Notes under the pieces: generated by a model
Seen by the model: the letters and a program-made list of their open reading frames with translations, nothing else
What the model was told of the DNA's origin: nothing
The model's database searches: none
In this document: positions 45,742 through 57,342 of the stretch, piece after piece
Layout of the letters: every line of letters begins with the position of its first letter
Position numbering within the stretch: the first letter of the stretch is position 1
Made by a program: the position numbers and the translations under genes
NCBI GenBank assembly: GCA_029204225.1
Contig: CM055102.1
Span: 27,136,922 to 27,200,921 of the forward strand
Length of the DNA stretch: 64,000 bases
Reading direction: 5' to 3'
From: Diphasiastrum complanatum
Lineage: Eukaryota > Streptophyta > Lycopodiopsida > Lycopodiales > Lycopodiaceae

Positions 45742-46573
45742 TGTGCAAAAAGTACAAAAAGGACCAAGAGTGGATCCTAATCTGATCCTCAAGAGGGATT
45801 GGTTGTCAGATTACTTGATCTATCAATCTACTTGAGATTAAGATCAATCTAGATCAATTCTAGACACAAATTCCTAACAAGAACAATCATTAATTGAAGG
45901 TAGGTGTACTTTCTGGTTTCACACATGTGAAACATTGTCTGAGTACGGACTCCAACCTGAAAATCAAGTACACATTGATAGCACCTCAAAACAATCAAAA
46001 CAAATGTAGACAAATGGAGAGAATCACTCAAAATTGCTTCCAAAACCAAGATTGGTGTCTCACTTGATTATGGCCAAATGTGGCTCTATATATACAATAA
46101 GTGGGAGATCATGGTACTGATCATCCCTATGATCCCACATGTGTGAAGGTGCTTTGTCATATGATGATTCATCATGCAAAACTAACACTTGGACAAAACC
46201 TTCTATTTTGAGCACTTTTGGTCTATTTTTCTTCTATATGGAGATCTACTTGGAAATCTTCTAGAACTCAAAATTTGCCTACTTCAGCTTATTCCACACA
46301 TGTGAGCTGTCCTCTACACATGTGATATGACACCTAACCAAAGGATGTGGCTCATGCAATCAATAGATTGATGCCATGTGTCATATGTCTAGAAAACTAG
46401 TTTTTGGCCTTTTTAGCCACTAGAACTTGAATTAAATCATATGTACAACCTATATGATTATGGTACATGACAAGTACACTATTTTCACACGTGGTAACAG
46501 GCTCCACACATGTGTAATCATCCTATATACATGATTTTTGGCCTCTATCAAGCTTATTTTTGCATTTTTCACA
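45742..46573 (-). repeat. Element F 5' LTR (832 bp)
   Basis: Direct copy of 41267-42098, same length, with about 19 substitutions counted by eye. Confidence 0.9.
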
Positions 46574-46776
46574 TGGATTTGTCTTTATGGGGCTTAGAAG
46601 GTAAGGGTAGAGAAGCGGCAGTGTGAAGAGATGTGGTAAGGAAAGCAGGTTGTCAATTTCACTGTCATGGAAAAAAGAGTGGAGTAACGTGGCCAAATAC
46701 TCTTTGTAGACTGGCATGTATAGAGGGCTGAATGTATATCTAGGTGCACGTATACAACTTGATCTTGCTGGTTAAT

Positions 46777-47880
46777 CTAGAAGGAATCATCAAAGCTAGT
46801 AGAGGTATCATGGAATTGTTCAAATCCTCTTCCAGGGGATTGGAGTGCAAAGGGACCGGGGCTTTTGGGCATTTCAAAAATCTCATCTGGGCCCAGTGGA
46901 TTGGAATCATCGAACATATCCCTGAAAGATTGTGTATTTGGAAAAATGACTCGGATCTGTAGGGGGTGAGGCAGCTTGGGCAGTTGTGATTGGAATGGCT
47001 ATGAAGAAGTGGAGGCAAGGGATGCATAAATGGATTGAGGGACGAGTAGCTCAGTGCGGATTGCAGCAGGGGGTGGAAGCGCAGTAGAGGTTGGTTGCCT
47101 AGTACGACGACGTGACATGGAAGGCGAGACAGGAACGACGATCTTGCTGCGTACACGACAATGACTATGTGAACTCGACGCTTAGTGAGAGGATTTAGTT
47201 GGTGCCTCTTCATATATGGAGAGCACAAAATCCATACTGAAGCCGTGGATTTTATTGTCAAGATGGAAGGCTGCAAGGAGTGACAATAACTGGCCAACAA
47301 CAAACTGTTGCTTGGTATTGCTCTTGATACCTCGTTTGAGCTCTCCAACACAGTTGGCTTGGGATTCAACTATCCTATGCAGTATCTGGGAAGAGATATG
47401 CTCTTTCTTGAGGTTTCCAACCAACGGAAAATCATTGAGGAGTTGAGCAACAACATGGATGGCAAGATCAGTAATGGCCTCTAAGAGATAGTCGTCATTT
47501 GTCCAATACAACTCATTTGTGGTATCAACATAAGGCTTAATAGCCTGTTTGTAGTCCGATGAGGCTTGGGTACCAGATAAAATCCCTGTGGCAGCAAGGA
47601 AAGCTTCAGTTACGTGCGCCTTGTGTGTGGCTCCTTGAAAGGGAATGTAAAATTTGGATTTCTCCTCCTTCCAGGTACTAAAGGCAAGAGTGATAAAATC
47701 CATGTTAATTCGTACCAAGAAGGCTCTCTCATGAATATCCATTGCAGTGAGCAGAGGCTCCGCAAGGGTCATCCACTGAGTGACCATGCTTGTGCTAGGA
47801 AGTATCATGATGTCCGTTGCAGATGGGACATTACGATGGATAGTATAACGAGACGACTGCGAAGTGTTTGTGAAAGACAT
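46777..47880 (-). pseudogene. Unrecognised ORF with two in-frame stops and an upstream TATA box
   Basis: One reading frame of 368 codons runs from ATG 47878-47880 to TAG 46777-46779, broken by TAA at 47182-47184 and TAG at 46999-47001. The first 232 residues are helical and Thr/Ala/Leu-rich (MDIHERAFLVRINMDFITLA, THKAHVTEAFLAATGIL, HVVAQLLNDFPLVGN). The tail is Pro/Ser-rich with acidic patches (DMFDDSNPLGPDEIFEMPKS). I do not recognise it. It lies downstream, in the same orientation, of a gypsy pol. It could be an extra ORF such as those known in Tat/Athila elements, or a host gene remnant. Confidence 0.45.
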
Positions 47881-48020
47881 GGTGGAACAAGGTTAGAAAC
47901 TAAGAGTAATGGGCGCGAGTGTATAACAAAAAGTAGTATAGAAGGTTTGGAAAGCTTTGGTCACTGAAAAAATTGGCAAGAGCTTCGCTAGCACAAGTGA
48001 GAAATGAAATCGAATTCTGC

Positions 48021-48030
48021 GCTTTTATAG
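48021..48030 (-). promoter_or_regulatory. TATA box candidate for the 46777-47880 ORF
   Basis: CTATAAAAGC on the minus strand, about 140 bp upstream of the ATG. The further upstream region (48100-48400) repeats GCGAAGG/AACCTTCGC words. Confidence 0.45.
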
Positions 48031-48730
48031 GCTGATTTGGAGGGTCCATTAGACAATGTACTAGTCTGGCTATTCAGTTCTGGACCAAAATTTTCAGACA
48101 TGCTCAATACTATAAAGATAGATTATTAAAATCTCAGCGAAGGTTTCTGAAGTACTGAACCTATCCGGCAAAGGTTTTCCAAGTCTGACGAAGGTTCACC
48201 TTTCACCCAAGGTCATCCTTCGCCCAGGTATTGTCATAATTGCAAATTTTCAGGATTTGGACCTATAGACGACCTAATTTTGGCATTTTAAATCCATCTA
48301 GCATGTTGGCAAAGGTTTATGAGTATAGAAAGATGCTAAGCGAAGGTTTTCATAATGGCATAATGCTTAACATTCGCCTAAGGTAAAGACAAGTACCAAC
48401 TGGTTAAAAGAATGTTCACCCCACTCAGTATGGATATATATGAGGTGGATCTTGCTTTTGAGAACTCAACGAACAATTCTAACACAGTTTGTGCAAAAAA
48501 TGACCAAAAAAGTATTTTTTCAAGTCATTTTTCACATAAGATCTGATTATGAAAAATACTTTCCTTCAATTTTTTCTGATCTGATGAAATTTCTGACTTT
48601 TGCTCATCAGTCTTTCCTCACTTGTTTTTCTCTTCTTCTTTTTTCACACTGTCTTTTCCAAAAGAAAATATCAATTAAGTAGTAAAAACAAGAAATTGAA
48701 AAACAATTAAAATAAAAGCATCATTTGCAA
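48031..48730. other. No gene; CGAAGGTT-repeat spacer
   Basis: Between the gypsy pol and the unrecognised ORF. Five or more 'CGAAGGTT' or 'CAAAGGTT' words lie between 48135 and 48350. A second TATA-like word (TATATATCC) lies near 48430. Confidence 0.4.
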
Positions 48731-50760
48731 TCATGCTAACTGAACTGGCGGTGCAGGCTGCCAAAATTTATGTAGTTGGCTACTGCCATTCACTGGAGTA
48801 TCAAAAAGTTTTCCTTCTAGATGTTCAAGAATAATTGCTCCATAGTTCAGTATTTCTTTGACTCTATACAGTTCTTCACCGGTGAACTTCAATTTTTCTT
48901 TGGTCAACTTGGTTTTATACATCAGTGCTAAATCTCCTTCTTTCAGATCCTTTTTGTGTAATTGACAATTGTGTCAGGCCTTGCGGCGGGCTTTCTCTGC
49001 TGCTAACGCATGAACTGCCATCAATGTAATAATGCTTCATGGCGTAGTTGTAAGGATTTGTCATCATCCAATCGCTCTGTTGCTGCTATGCGTAGAGATG
49101 GTACTAAAAATTCAATTGGCATGACAACATCTTGACCATAAACCAGTTGAAACGGTGTTTGATTTGTGCTCCCTTTAAAAGCAGTTCTGAATGCCCATAA
49201 TGTTGCATGCAATTTATGTTCCCAGTCAGAACGACTCGCTTCAACCATTTCTGGCATAATAGTACAGAGAATCTTATTGGAGGATTTAGCTTGGCCATTA
49301 CCCCTGGGATAATACGGAGTATTAAACTAGTGTATAAGGAAAAAATCTTCCAACAAACATTTTATCGTTTGATTAACAAAGTGTGTACCACGGTCACTGA
49401 CAATCTCGAACGGACATCCAAATCTGATAATGATATTTTTATAGAGAAACTTAGCTGCAGATTTTGCATCAGCAACTTTAATCGCTTTGGCTTCAGTCCA
49501 CTTGGTCATATAGTCAGTTGCGACGATGATATATCTGGCTTGAGATCCTCGTGCTGTAGGATGAATAGGACCAACGTAATCCAGTCCCCATTTCTCAAAT
49601 GGTGCTTGCAATAAAACTGGATGTAAGGGTTCATAATTTTGTCGGGTAGAACGTCATGCTCGATGACAAACATCACAAAACTGAATATAATTTCCAGTGT
49701 CTTTATGAAGTGTAGGCCACCAACACCTTGATTGCAAAAGCTTGCGAACAATGATATCCGTAGAGAAATGTCCTCCTCCCATTCCATCATGTGAGAACAT
49801 GATTAATTCAAGTACTTCATGTGGTAAAACACATCTTCGAAGAATATCATTCATTCTGCGACGATACAATTATCCCGCAATCAATTGATAAGGTTGAGCC
49901 TTATGAATCAATTGCCTCTTTTGTAGTTTTGTCAAGGAGTCATTAGGTCGACCTAGCATCAGATACTCAACAATATCCGCTACATAAAATAACGCAACAT
50001 GTGGTAATTCATCATCCACTTCAGTGTTAACTGGCATGGATTCGATTCTTGAAACATGGTCGACGAGATAATGTTGTTTACCTTTGTGAACCACAATTCG
50101 AAAGTCAAATTCAGTCAATAACAGTAACCATCTTGCAATATGTCATGTACTACACGTCTTCTTTACCGAGTAAAGTAATGGCTGGTGATTCGTATAAAAT
50201 GCAAAGTGCGTTTCCATAAGATAATGTCGAAATTTCTTTACAGAAAAAATCATGGCCAACGCTTCACATTCCATTTTCGAATATTTTTTCTCTGAATCTG
50301 TAAGTTATCTGCTTGCAAATCGTATGGGATAGTCTTTCTTGTATTCACCTGGTTGCGTCAAAACTGATCCAATAGCATATTTCAAGGCATCAGTGTGAGC
50401 ATAAAATTCAATCGTTCAATCTGGAGAACGTAATATCGGTGCCGAAGCTAATGTTTTTTTCAATTTTTCAAAGGCTTCTAATGTCTCAAATGTCCAAATA
50501 GGAACAATGGCTAGTTTGTATATAGGTCTTGCAAGATCCACAAAGAAAATAATAAAAATTCGATAATAATTTGCATGACCCATAAACACATAAACTCCAT
50601 GAATTGTTCTTGGCGGTGGTAATTCCATAATGATTTTGATTTTGGAATAATATGTAGTTATGCCATGTCTTGATACCACATGCCCGAGAACAACTCCGTG
50701 AGAAACCCAGATCTGACACTTTTCTAGATTTAAGAAAATTTGGTACTTGCGACAATGTTC
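48731..50760 (-). mobile_element. Decayed Ty3/gypsy pol (Tat/Athila-like)
   Basis: In order: RT end (CRKYQIFLNLEKCQI, HVVSRHGI, FMGHANYYR), RNase H (YTNHQPLLYSVKK), and linker HKGKQHYLVDHVSRI. An HHCC zinc domain (SHDG..GGH ... CDVCHRA, 49654-49869) and the integrase core (49021-49611: KWGLDYVGP, VSDRGTHF) follow. The end region is FQLVYGQDVVMPIEFLVPSLRIA and KLKFTGEELYRVKEIL. The motifs VMPIEFLVPSLRIA and 'WEDEKLR'-type tails are typical of Tat/Athila elements, which lack a chromodomain. The third catalytic residue reads Lys (NGQAKSSNK) where Glu is expected. Its 5' part is cut at 50760 by an LTR. Confidence 0.8.
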
Positions 50761-51371
50761 TGTAAAAGATTCATCTAGTTTCATCACATTTTGCAATATT
50801 TCCATATTTGGCATATTGAGGCCAAAACTTGTTTTAGACTTAGAGGTTGACTTTTCAAAGTTCATTAGTCTAAATTTCATTTGAATAAACACTTTTTGAA
50901 AGTGTGGGAAAGTTAGAATGCGAGTTTGAGTAGATTCAATTTGAATAGTTGGGTACATTGAATCTAGACCCAAAATTAGTAGGGTTAGCATTTTGGTGGG
51001 AAAGCCAAGTGGCCAAATAGGGTTTGGACCTGTTATAAAAGGATGTAACTCGTGGAGAGAGTGATCTTATCTCTTCTCTATCTCATTTCATGCTTATACA
51101 TGGTTCTCTTGGATTCTACTATCCATTGGTGCACTATCTTGGTGATTGCTTGCAATTCTATGTGTAGAATGATCTATATTTGTTATTTTTGGATTCACAC
51201 ATGTGAAATATAGTAGCTTGCTAGTTTTGTACGGACATCAATCATAGATAATCATTTCATTCAAGTTTGATCAAGTTCTATTGGTGTTTGCATCTCAATT
51301 TGTGTGTAGATGCTGATTTTTCTACATTGGTGAGATTGGTAGTGTATTTCTCTTCCTAGCCAAAGATCATC
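50761..51371 (+). repeat. LTR of the element A family, plus orientation
   Basis: It begins TGTAAAAGATTC and is the inverse of the LTR at 62077-62726 over about 600 bp (shared CCATATTTGGCATATTGAGG, ATTCACACATGTGAAATA). It lacks the last 30 or so bases and joins a gag zinc-knuckle sequence directly. Confidence 0.8.
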
Positions 51372-52442
51372 GTTCCAAGAAGGCTGCAATGAATCAGAAA
51401 TAGACTCAAAGTCAAGGACAATCATCAAATCCACAATACCATAAGATGTTTTGCAGGTATTGCAAGCGCAATAACTATGAGATCAAGGATTGTCGAATTC
51501 TCCAAGTGAAGAATGCAGCCAAGCAACCTGATCAACAAGCAAACGCATTTCATCATCTCTCTAGGTTGAAGTGGATGAAGACGCATTTATGGTCAAAGAC
51601 CAAAGCGCATTTTTGGATGATTCATGGTTTCTGGATTCTGGAGCAACTCAACACATGACCAATCAACGTGAGATTTTCAACTCCTACATGCCTTACAGCA
51701 CGATGAAATTTGTTCATCTTGATGACAATAGTACTCACACCATTGAAGGTGAAGGTACTGTAAGATTGCGATTCCAACATGATCAATTCAAACTACTATC
51801 AAAGGTTTTATATGTTCCTAAACTCTCTACAAATCTGTTATCAATAAGTAGAATTACAAATTTAGTCATAAGGTGGAGTTCAAATCTGATCAATGCAAAA
51901 TTATTGATAGGAGTAATAAGATCCTTGCACTCGGCAAGAGGCAGAGATACTTATATAGATTGGAGCATTGTTATTCTGAATCTAGTTAAGCCTTGAAAAC
52001 CTTTGTTCTTGTCATTAAAGCATTACTATGGCATCATCGCTTAGGACACTTGAATTATGCATCTATTTTTTTTCCAGAAAATCCATGGTTCTTGATCTCA
52101 ACTATCCTTCTGGTAAGGTCGATCTCCTTGTCTATCATAGCTGCATATTTGGAAAGTAGACTAGGATTCCTTTTAGATCAAGTCATAGGCATGCAGCAAA
52201 AGGTCTGTTAGATGTTGTTCATACGGATATATGTGGACCTATGCAAACTCCATCATTTCTAGATGCAAAGTATTTCGTTACTTTTATTGACAAATTCTCC
52301 AGAAGAACAACTGTTTATTTCATTAAACAGAAATCAGAGGCTTTCATCAAGTTCAGGCAATTCAAAGAGCATGCTGAGAATCAAATTGGCAAACGAATCA
52401 AAGCACTGAGGTCAGATAATGGGAGAGAATATGATGGAGATC
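51372..52442 (+). pseudogene. Copia fragment B: zinc knuckle, protease, start of integrase
   Basis: A knuckle CRYCKRNNYEIKDC (Tyr for His) comes first, then DSGATQHM (protease active site) and RFQHDQFKLLSKVLYVPKLSTNLLS. The GAG-pre-integrase part is degraded. The integrase start follows (FVTFIDKFSRRTTVYFI, RSDNGREYDG), ending at about 52442. The gag core before the knuckle and everything after the second integrase Asp are missing. Frame changes lie near 51570, 51990 and 52240. Confidence 0.75.
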
Positions 52443-53088
52443 AAAAAAATCGTGAAACTGTCACGACCACGAACTCAATGCGATTTGGATGGAGTTCAGA
52501 TGCGATCGTTAGACACTACTAGCTGAATCACTCCTATAGTCATCCAGGATGTAGTCAGACATTGCTAATCTACGTTTGTAAATTAATACAACATTCAACA
52601 AACTCAACCAATGTGCAAAATTGAAATGAATGGGAGAATCAGACACACGAATAACAGTAGAAACATTTGCATTCGAGATCATACAACATAAAAGAAGACA
52701 TGTGCACAATGGCTACAAGGTCATCTATTGATTTTCTCTCATTCTTCAAGCACTGCATGCAAATCCATGCAGTGCGTTGGCATGAGAGAAACACACTTCT
52801 CTCACGAGTGGATGTCTCGCTTACTAGCAGACTTGTAGATGTCTGTGGATCTTGATCACAGAATTTGTCTCGCACGCAGGCGGACTTCTTGTCTGAATTT
52901 TTTATTGATTGCTTTCTAGCATCAGACTACTACACTATATGTGTGTTCAGTCATGTGTGTCAAGTATCATCCAGTAAGTATATAGTCGCTCTATGTAACT
53001 TTAAGATTAGAGTGATTAACCATCTACAACTAATCAGAAAATTACAAGAGTGGCGGATTAGCCACGACCTAGATTGTATCTGCTGACG
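52443..53088. other. No gene seen between copia fragments B and C
   Basis: It might contain the 3' LTR of copia C, but no match to the LTR-like segment at 56429-57086 is visible. Confidence 0.35.
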
Positions 53089-56000
53089 TCATGCCATCAG
53101 ATTGGATATCTGTACTTTTGGATACTTGTAGAATCTTGGCTGTACTCTTTGGAGCGTGAGGGCAGAAATTCTTTCGCAACATTTTTTTGTGTCGCGTCGT
53201 TGGTTTCGTTTCTGTCGTCTGACTTTCTCGTGTTGGACCGCAAAAGATTCTCGTTCGCGAATCTTTCGCGTTCGTGTTTCGTGTCTTCTTGACTTTTCGT
53301 GTTCGCGGACATCTTCATCAGACAGAGGGCTGAAAGCTAACAAAGCCTTGTAATTAGAAACGTTTTGTTTCTTCAGCTTCCTCTCAAAGCATGATAGCTT
53401 TACGATCCCGAGACTGCTCCTCTGTCTCTCAAAGAGTCCTTTGTCCAGGGCTTTAGTGAAGATGTCAGCAACCATGTCTTTTGTTCCAATGAAGGTGGTC
53501 TGCAGCATCCTCTTTTCAATTAGATCCCTGATCAAGCGATACTTGATTGCCATGTGCTTTGTTTTGGAATGGAACACGGGATCTTTCATTAGATGTATTG
53601 TAGAGGTGTTGTCATCTGCAAGACCAGAGGCTCGTTCCTTATTTTGCCCAATTCGTCCAGGAACTGCCTTAGCCATATTATCTCGTTGGCCATCTTTGTT
53701 GCTGCAACATACTCGGCTTCGCAGAATGACTGGGCCACAATGGTTTGTTTCTTGCTGACCCAAAGAACTGTTGCTCCTGATGCGATGGTGCATCCTCCCG
53801 AGACGCTTTTACAATCATCCTTGAGAGATGCCCAGCTATCATCGTTGTAGGAAAGCATCCTTTCAGCCTGTATCGCGACAATAACGCAACCCGTAATCTC
53901 TCATTAATTGAAGATATTGCAAAATGTGTTTTGCAATCTTCCAATGTGTCAAGCCTGGATTCGTGTAGAATTGGCTCATCTTGAATACTGCATAAGCAAT
54001 ATTAGGACGTGTGTTGTCAACAAGGTACATCAGTGATCCTATGAGAAACCCTTCGCTACCAGTCTTGCCTTGTATTTTGTTACATTTCCATCTGGTCCGT
54101 ATTTGAGTTTGAAAATCCATTTGCATTTGACAGTCTTGCGCTTATGTGGTAATGGTTGCAACGTCCATACTTGGCTCTTCCTCATGGACTCCATCTCTTC
54201 GTTCATGGCTTGGATCCATCTGTCCTTTTTTGGACTTTCAATCGCTTTCTCAAAAGTCTGTGATTCGCCACTGAATCCGCAAAACTCTTCTAATATGGAA
54301 GCTGAGCTGCCTGGCACATATCTTGCTAGCGCTCTTCGTGGTCTTGTCGACCTTCTAGGAGATCCCCCTGGAACAGCTATGCCTTTGTCTTTGTCTACTC
54401 TGCTCGATCCAGAACCATCTTGGTTTACAGGAACTGTGGCAGGAGGTTGCCTCTTGAATCTTTCTTCTTCTAATTTTTCACTCGAATGGGAGACGACTCG
54501 AAAATCTTCGTTTTTGTGTTCGTCCTCTGCTCCCTCTATCATTGGCGGCAGGCCATAGTACTGTCTCTCCAAAACTTTGTAGCTGACATGGTTGTCATTG
54601 GCCATTGTCCTGCTCTCATCAAATCTGACATCTCTCACTGTTTTCACAGTGTTCGTGTCTGGCATATAGACTCTGTAGTATGACGAATTGTTGTCATAAC
54701 CTACCAAAAGTCCCTGCTCGGCTTTCTCATCAAGTTTCTTTCGAAGCTTGTCAAGAATATGTGCATAAGCTGCACAACCAAAGATTCTAACATGAGACAG
54801 GTTGGGCTTTCTACCCCACCATAGCGCGTGTGGTGTCATGTGAGGGACACCGGACTTGTCTGTCCTGTTCTGGATGTATGCGGTTGTAGCTATTGCTTCA
54901 GCCCACAGTACCCTTGGAGCCTTCGAGTAGGCCATCATGCATCTGACTGCTTTCATCAGGGTCCTGTTCTTTCGTTCAACAACACCATTGTGCTGCGGTG
55001 TGTAGGCTGCAGTCCTTCTGTGAATGATGCCACGATCATTGCAGAAGTCAGTGAAGCGATTCGAGATGTATTTGCCACCTCGATCTGTTCTGATCTACTT
55101 CACTTTGCTGCCTGTACATCTCTCAGCCCAATTCACATATTCAGTGAATTTATCAAGTGCTTCAAATTTATTCTGAATAAAATACACTCTGGAAAATTTA
55201 CTATAGTCATCAATGAAAGTTATATAATATTTTGAACCTCCTACTAAGATCACGTTGAATGGTCTGCAGATGTTGGAATGCACAAACTCCATAATCTTGG
55301 TCATTTTGTAGGAGTCTTTGATGAATGGAGTGCGTGACATCTTGCTCTTCAAACATGCATCACAAGTGGTCGAACTAGTTGCATTCGAGATGCTGACCCC
55401 TGTTATTGCTCCATGATGGCTTGCTTGGTAAAGTGCCATCAAGTTCATGTGGCAGAGTCTCATGTGCCACAGAGTGTCTGGCGAGTCATCATGAGTCTGA
55501 TGCACCTGATCCGCAGGTAGGCGTACCTTTAGATGATATAGGTTTTCTTTTCTTTTGCCTTGAGTGATCAATGTACTGGTACTGGCGTCAATCACGTTGC
55601 AGGATTCGTCAGAAAACGTTACACGCATCCCTGCATCCGCTATTCTTGCTACATAAAGCAAGTCTTGTTGTAGAGTAGGCACGAACAAAACATCTTCGAG
55701 TGTTGAGCCATAGTAAACCAATACCGTTCACTTGATGTCTAGATCCATCTCCAAGAACTATGAATCTTGAAAGATCTGCACTTATGAAATCAGACATTAT
55801 TCGTCTTGATGTCATGAAGTGTGAGGTGGCTCCTGAGTCTAGGATCACCTCATGTGTGTCAGATGTTGATGCTGCACACACGTCTTCACATATGTAGGTG
55901 GTCGAACAGAATCTGTTCATTCTTTCTTCGTCCATCTTGGAGCTCTCAGGCTCCTCGACATAGGATGAACTGTTGTTGTTCTCCTGTCTGTTCTATGATG

Positions 56001-56416
56001 ATTTGTTTCTCGGGTTCAAGCGGTAATCCATGGCTGCATGACCCTTCTTGTGACAGTGAATACACTCAATCTTGGGATTGAGCCAGCATGTATCTACTGT
56101 ATGCCCGTCTCTTTTGCATCTCACACAAGTCTTCTTGTCTGCACCTTGTTGTTTCGACCTCCCTTTGCTCTTCCAGTTGCTTTTGTTGGTCCCCTCTGCT
56201 TGTTGATCACGATCCTGCCTCTGACCTCTAAGATTTTAATCATTTGATCCATTGCTCTTGCTTAAATCATAGTGTAATGCATCTAGATCAAGATCTAACA
56301 CCTAGAACTTGATAGATCATTGGATTAAGCAATCAATAACTCTTAATGATTGATTAGTACAATCATAATTGTCCTTTTTCTCTGAATGACAAAAACTAGA
56401 GGTTGTCAGAGAACGA
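53089..56416 (-). mobile_element. Ty1/copia element C, RT-core deleted
   Basis: Reading from the primer site: a short gag start (ATG near 56244), fused by deletion to the gag end at RDQQAEG. Knuckles CVRCKRDGHTVDTC and CIHCHKKGHAAMDY (last Cys lost) follow, then protease DSGATSHF (about 55840), GAG-pre-integrase and integrase (55095-55721 and 54039-54956). The pre-RT motif QTFEKAIESPKKDRWIQAM and RT start VKCKWIFKLK...ARLVAKGFS come next. The polymerase core is missing; it resumes at GSLMYLVDNTRP. RNase H (53589-53944, SYNDDSWASLKDDCKS) and a basic C-terminal tail follow. It is closely related to element E. Confidence 0.85.
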
Positions 56417-56428
56417 GCTCTGATACCA
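56417..56428 (-). other. Primer binding site of copia C
   Basis: Minus-strand TGGTATCAGAGC, directly next to the LTR-like segment. Confidence 0.8.
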
Positions 56429-57086
56429 TGTCGGAAAAACGAGAGAATCAAAGAACTGATCGACTGATATTGAATCAGAGGTGCTCTGGTAGAAATAGAT
56501 GCTCTGATATCGGATCGATAATGGTAGTATAGCAGCGGAAGTGGAGAAATGGATGGCGTAGGATCAGAATTGCAACAGTTACCAGCAAAAACCAGATGAA
56601 TAAAATAGTAGCAATGCACAATAGAACAAAACAATAGTGAGACAGAAACTTGAACTCTAATTGAAGGAAAAAATGATGAGTACAAGAGCGTGAAGCAGCG
56701 TGAGACAATAGCCACAAAAATTGCTTCAACTTATGATCATTGATCTGCATACTATTTTCTTAGCAACTTAGTTACTTAACTAGAATACAGCTCATTGAGC
56801 ATGTTAGATCTGCTAATGCTATACATTGATGATTGCATGTCAGTGCACAGTGCATTGGGAAGCATAAAATCTATCTACTTAATTTACTATGGTCGTTATG
56901 CATTAGATGGTCATCCTTTCCAACTGTCAATATCTATACAAATTAGGTGGACTATCAGTGATGCACTTGAAGTCATCTGACAGTTCATGGATAGACCTTT
57001 CTCTCCTGATGAGGAAGTCAATAAGTCGAATTAGTTGGTAGTTGATGAAACGTCGATGAAGTCGGGTAAGAAGTCGGACAAGTCGG
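56429..57086 (-). repeat. Copia C 5' LTR (partial or cut by element A)
   Basis: It begins TGTCGGAAAAACG on the plus strand (the LTR end on the minus strand). The other limit is where the truncated element A LTR starts. CCGACTTCTT-like words repeat at the outer end. No second LTR was found. Confidence 0.5.
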
Positions 57087-57342
57087 TGGCCACTTGGCTT
57101 TCCCACCAAAATGCTAACCCTACCAATTTTGGGTCTAGATTCAATGTATCCAACTTATTCAAATTGAATCTACTCAAACTCGCATTCTATCTTTCCCACA
57201 CTTTCAAAAAGTGTTCATTCAAATGAAATTTAGACTAATGAACTTTGAAAAGTCAACCTCTAAGTCTAAAACAAGTTTTGGCCTCAATATGCCAAATATG
57301 GAAATATTGCAAAATGTGAGGAAACTAGTTGAATCTTTCACA
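57087..57342 (-). repeat. Element A 3' LTR, truncated
   Basis: It matches 62471-62726 base for base except two substitutions. The first 394 bp of the LTR (plus orientation) are missing at 57087. Confidence 0.9.

Larger units (their letters stand above)
41262..46578 (-). mobile_element. Element F: complete LTR retrotransposon without reverse transcriptase
   Basis: It is flanked by the 5-bp target duplication TGGAT (41262-41266 and 46574-46578). Two 832-bp LTRs begin TGTG and end CACA. On the minus strand the primer binding site TGGTATCAGAGC follows the 5' LTR and the purine tract GAGGAGGAG precedes the 3' LTR. The 3.6-kb interior encodes a zinc-knuckle protein and two related proteins, but no protease, integrase or RT. 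The LTRs differ at about 19 positions by eye, so the insertion is fairly recent. It is inserted into the minus-strand LINE. Confidence 0.9.
39925..46740 (-). mobile_element. Minus-strand LINE, split by LTR element F
   Basis: Related to the plus-strand LINE at 434-2494. From its 5' side: endonuclease-RT linker (46574-46717: MPVYKEYLATLLHSF ... LLSPIKTNP), interruption by F, then IIYHLVLYPPRWYDAECRSL (41262 downward) and SHKARNIEDLESEFL. The RT follows with STTDHIFTLQDLIEEAK and DSRKAFDYVPHSSLI, and a region matching the YADD-box neighbourhood near 40100. It stops near LDG at 39925. Stops and frameshifts are numerous. The sequence on either side of F reads KTNP/YIIYH without loss once F and one TGGAT copy are removed. 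Confidence 0.85.

Noticed and set aside
52443-53088. 3' LTR of copia C
   Set aside because: Position fits, but no similarity to 56429-57086 was visible, so it is not called.
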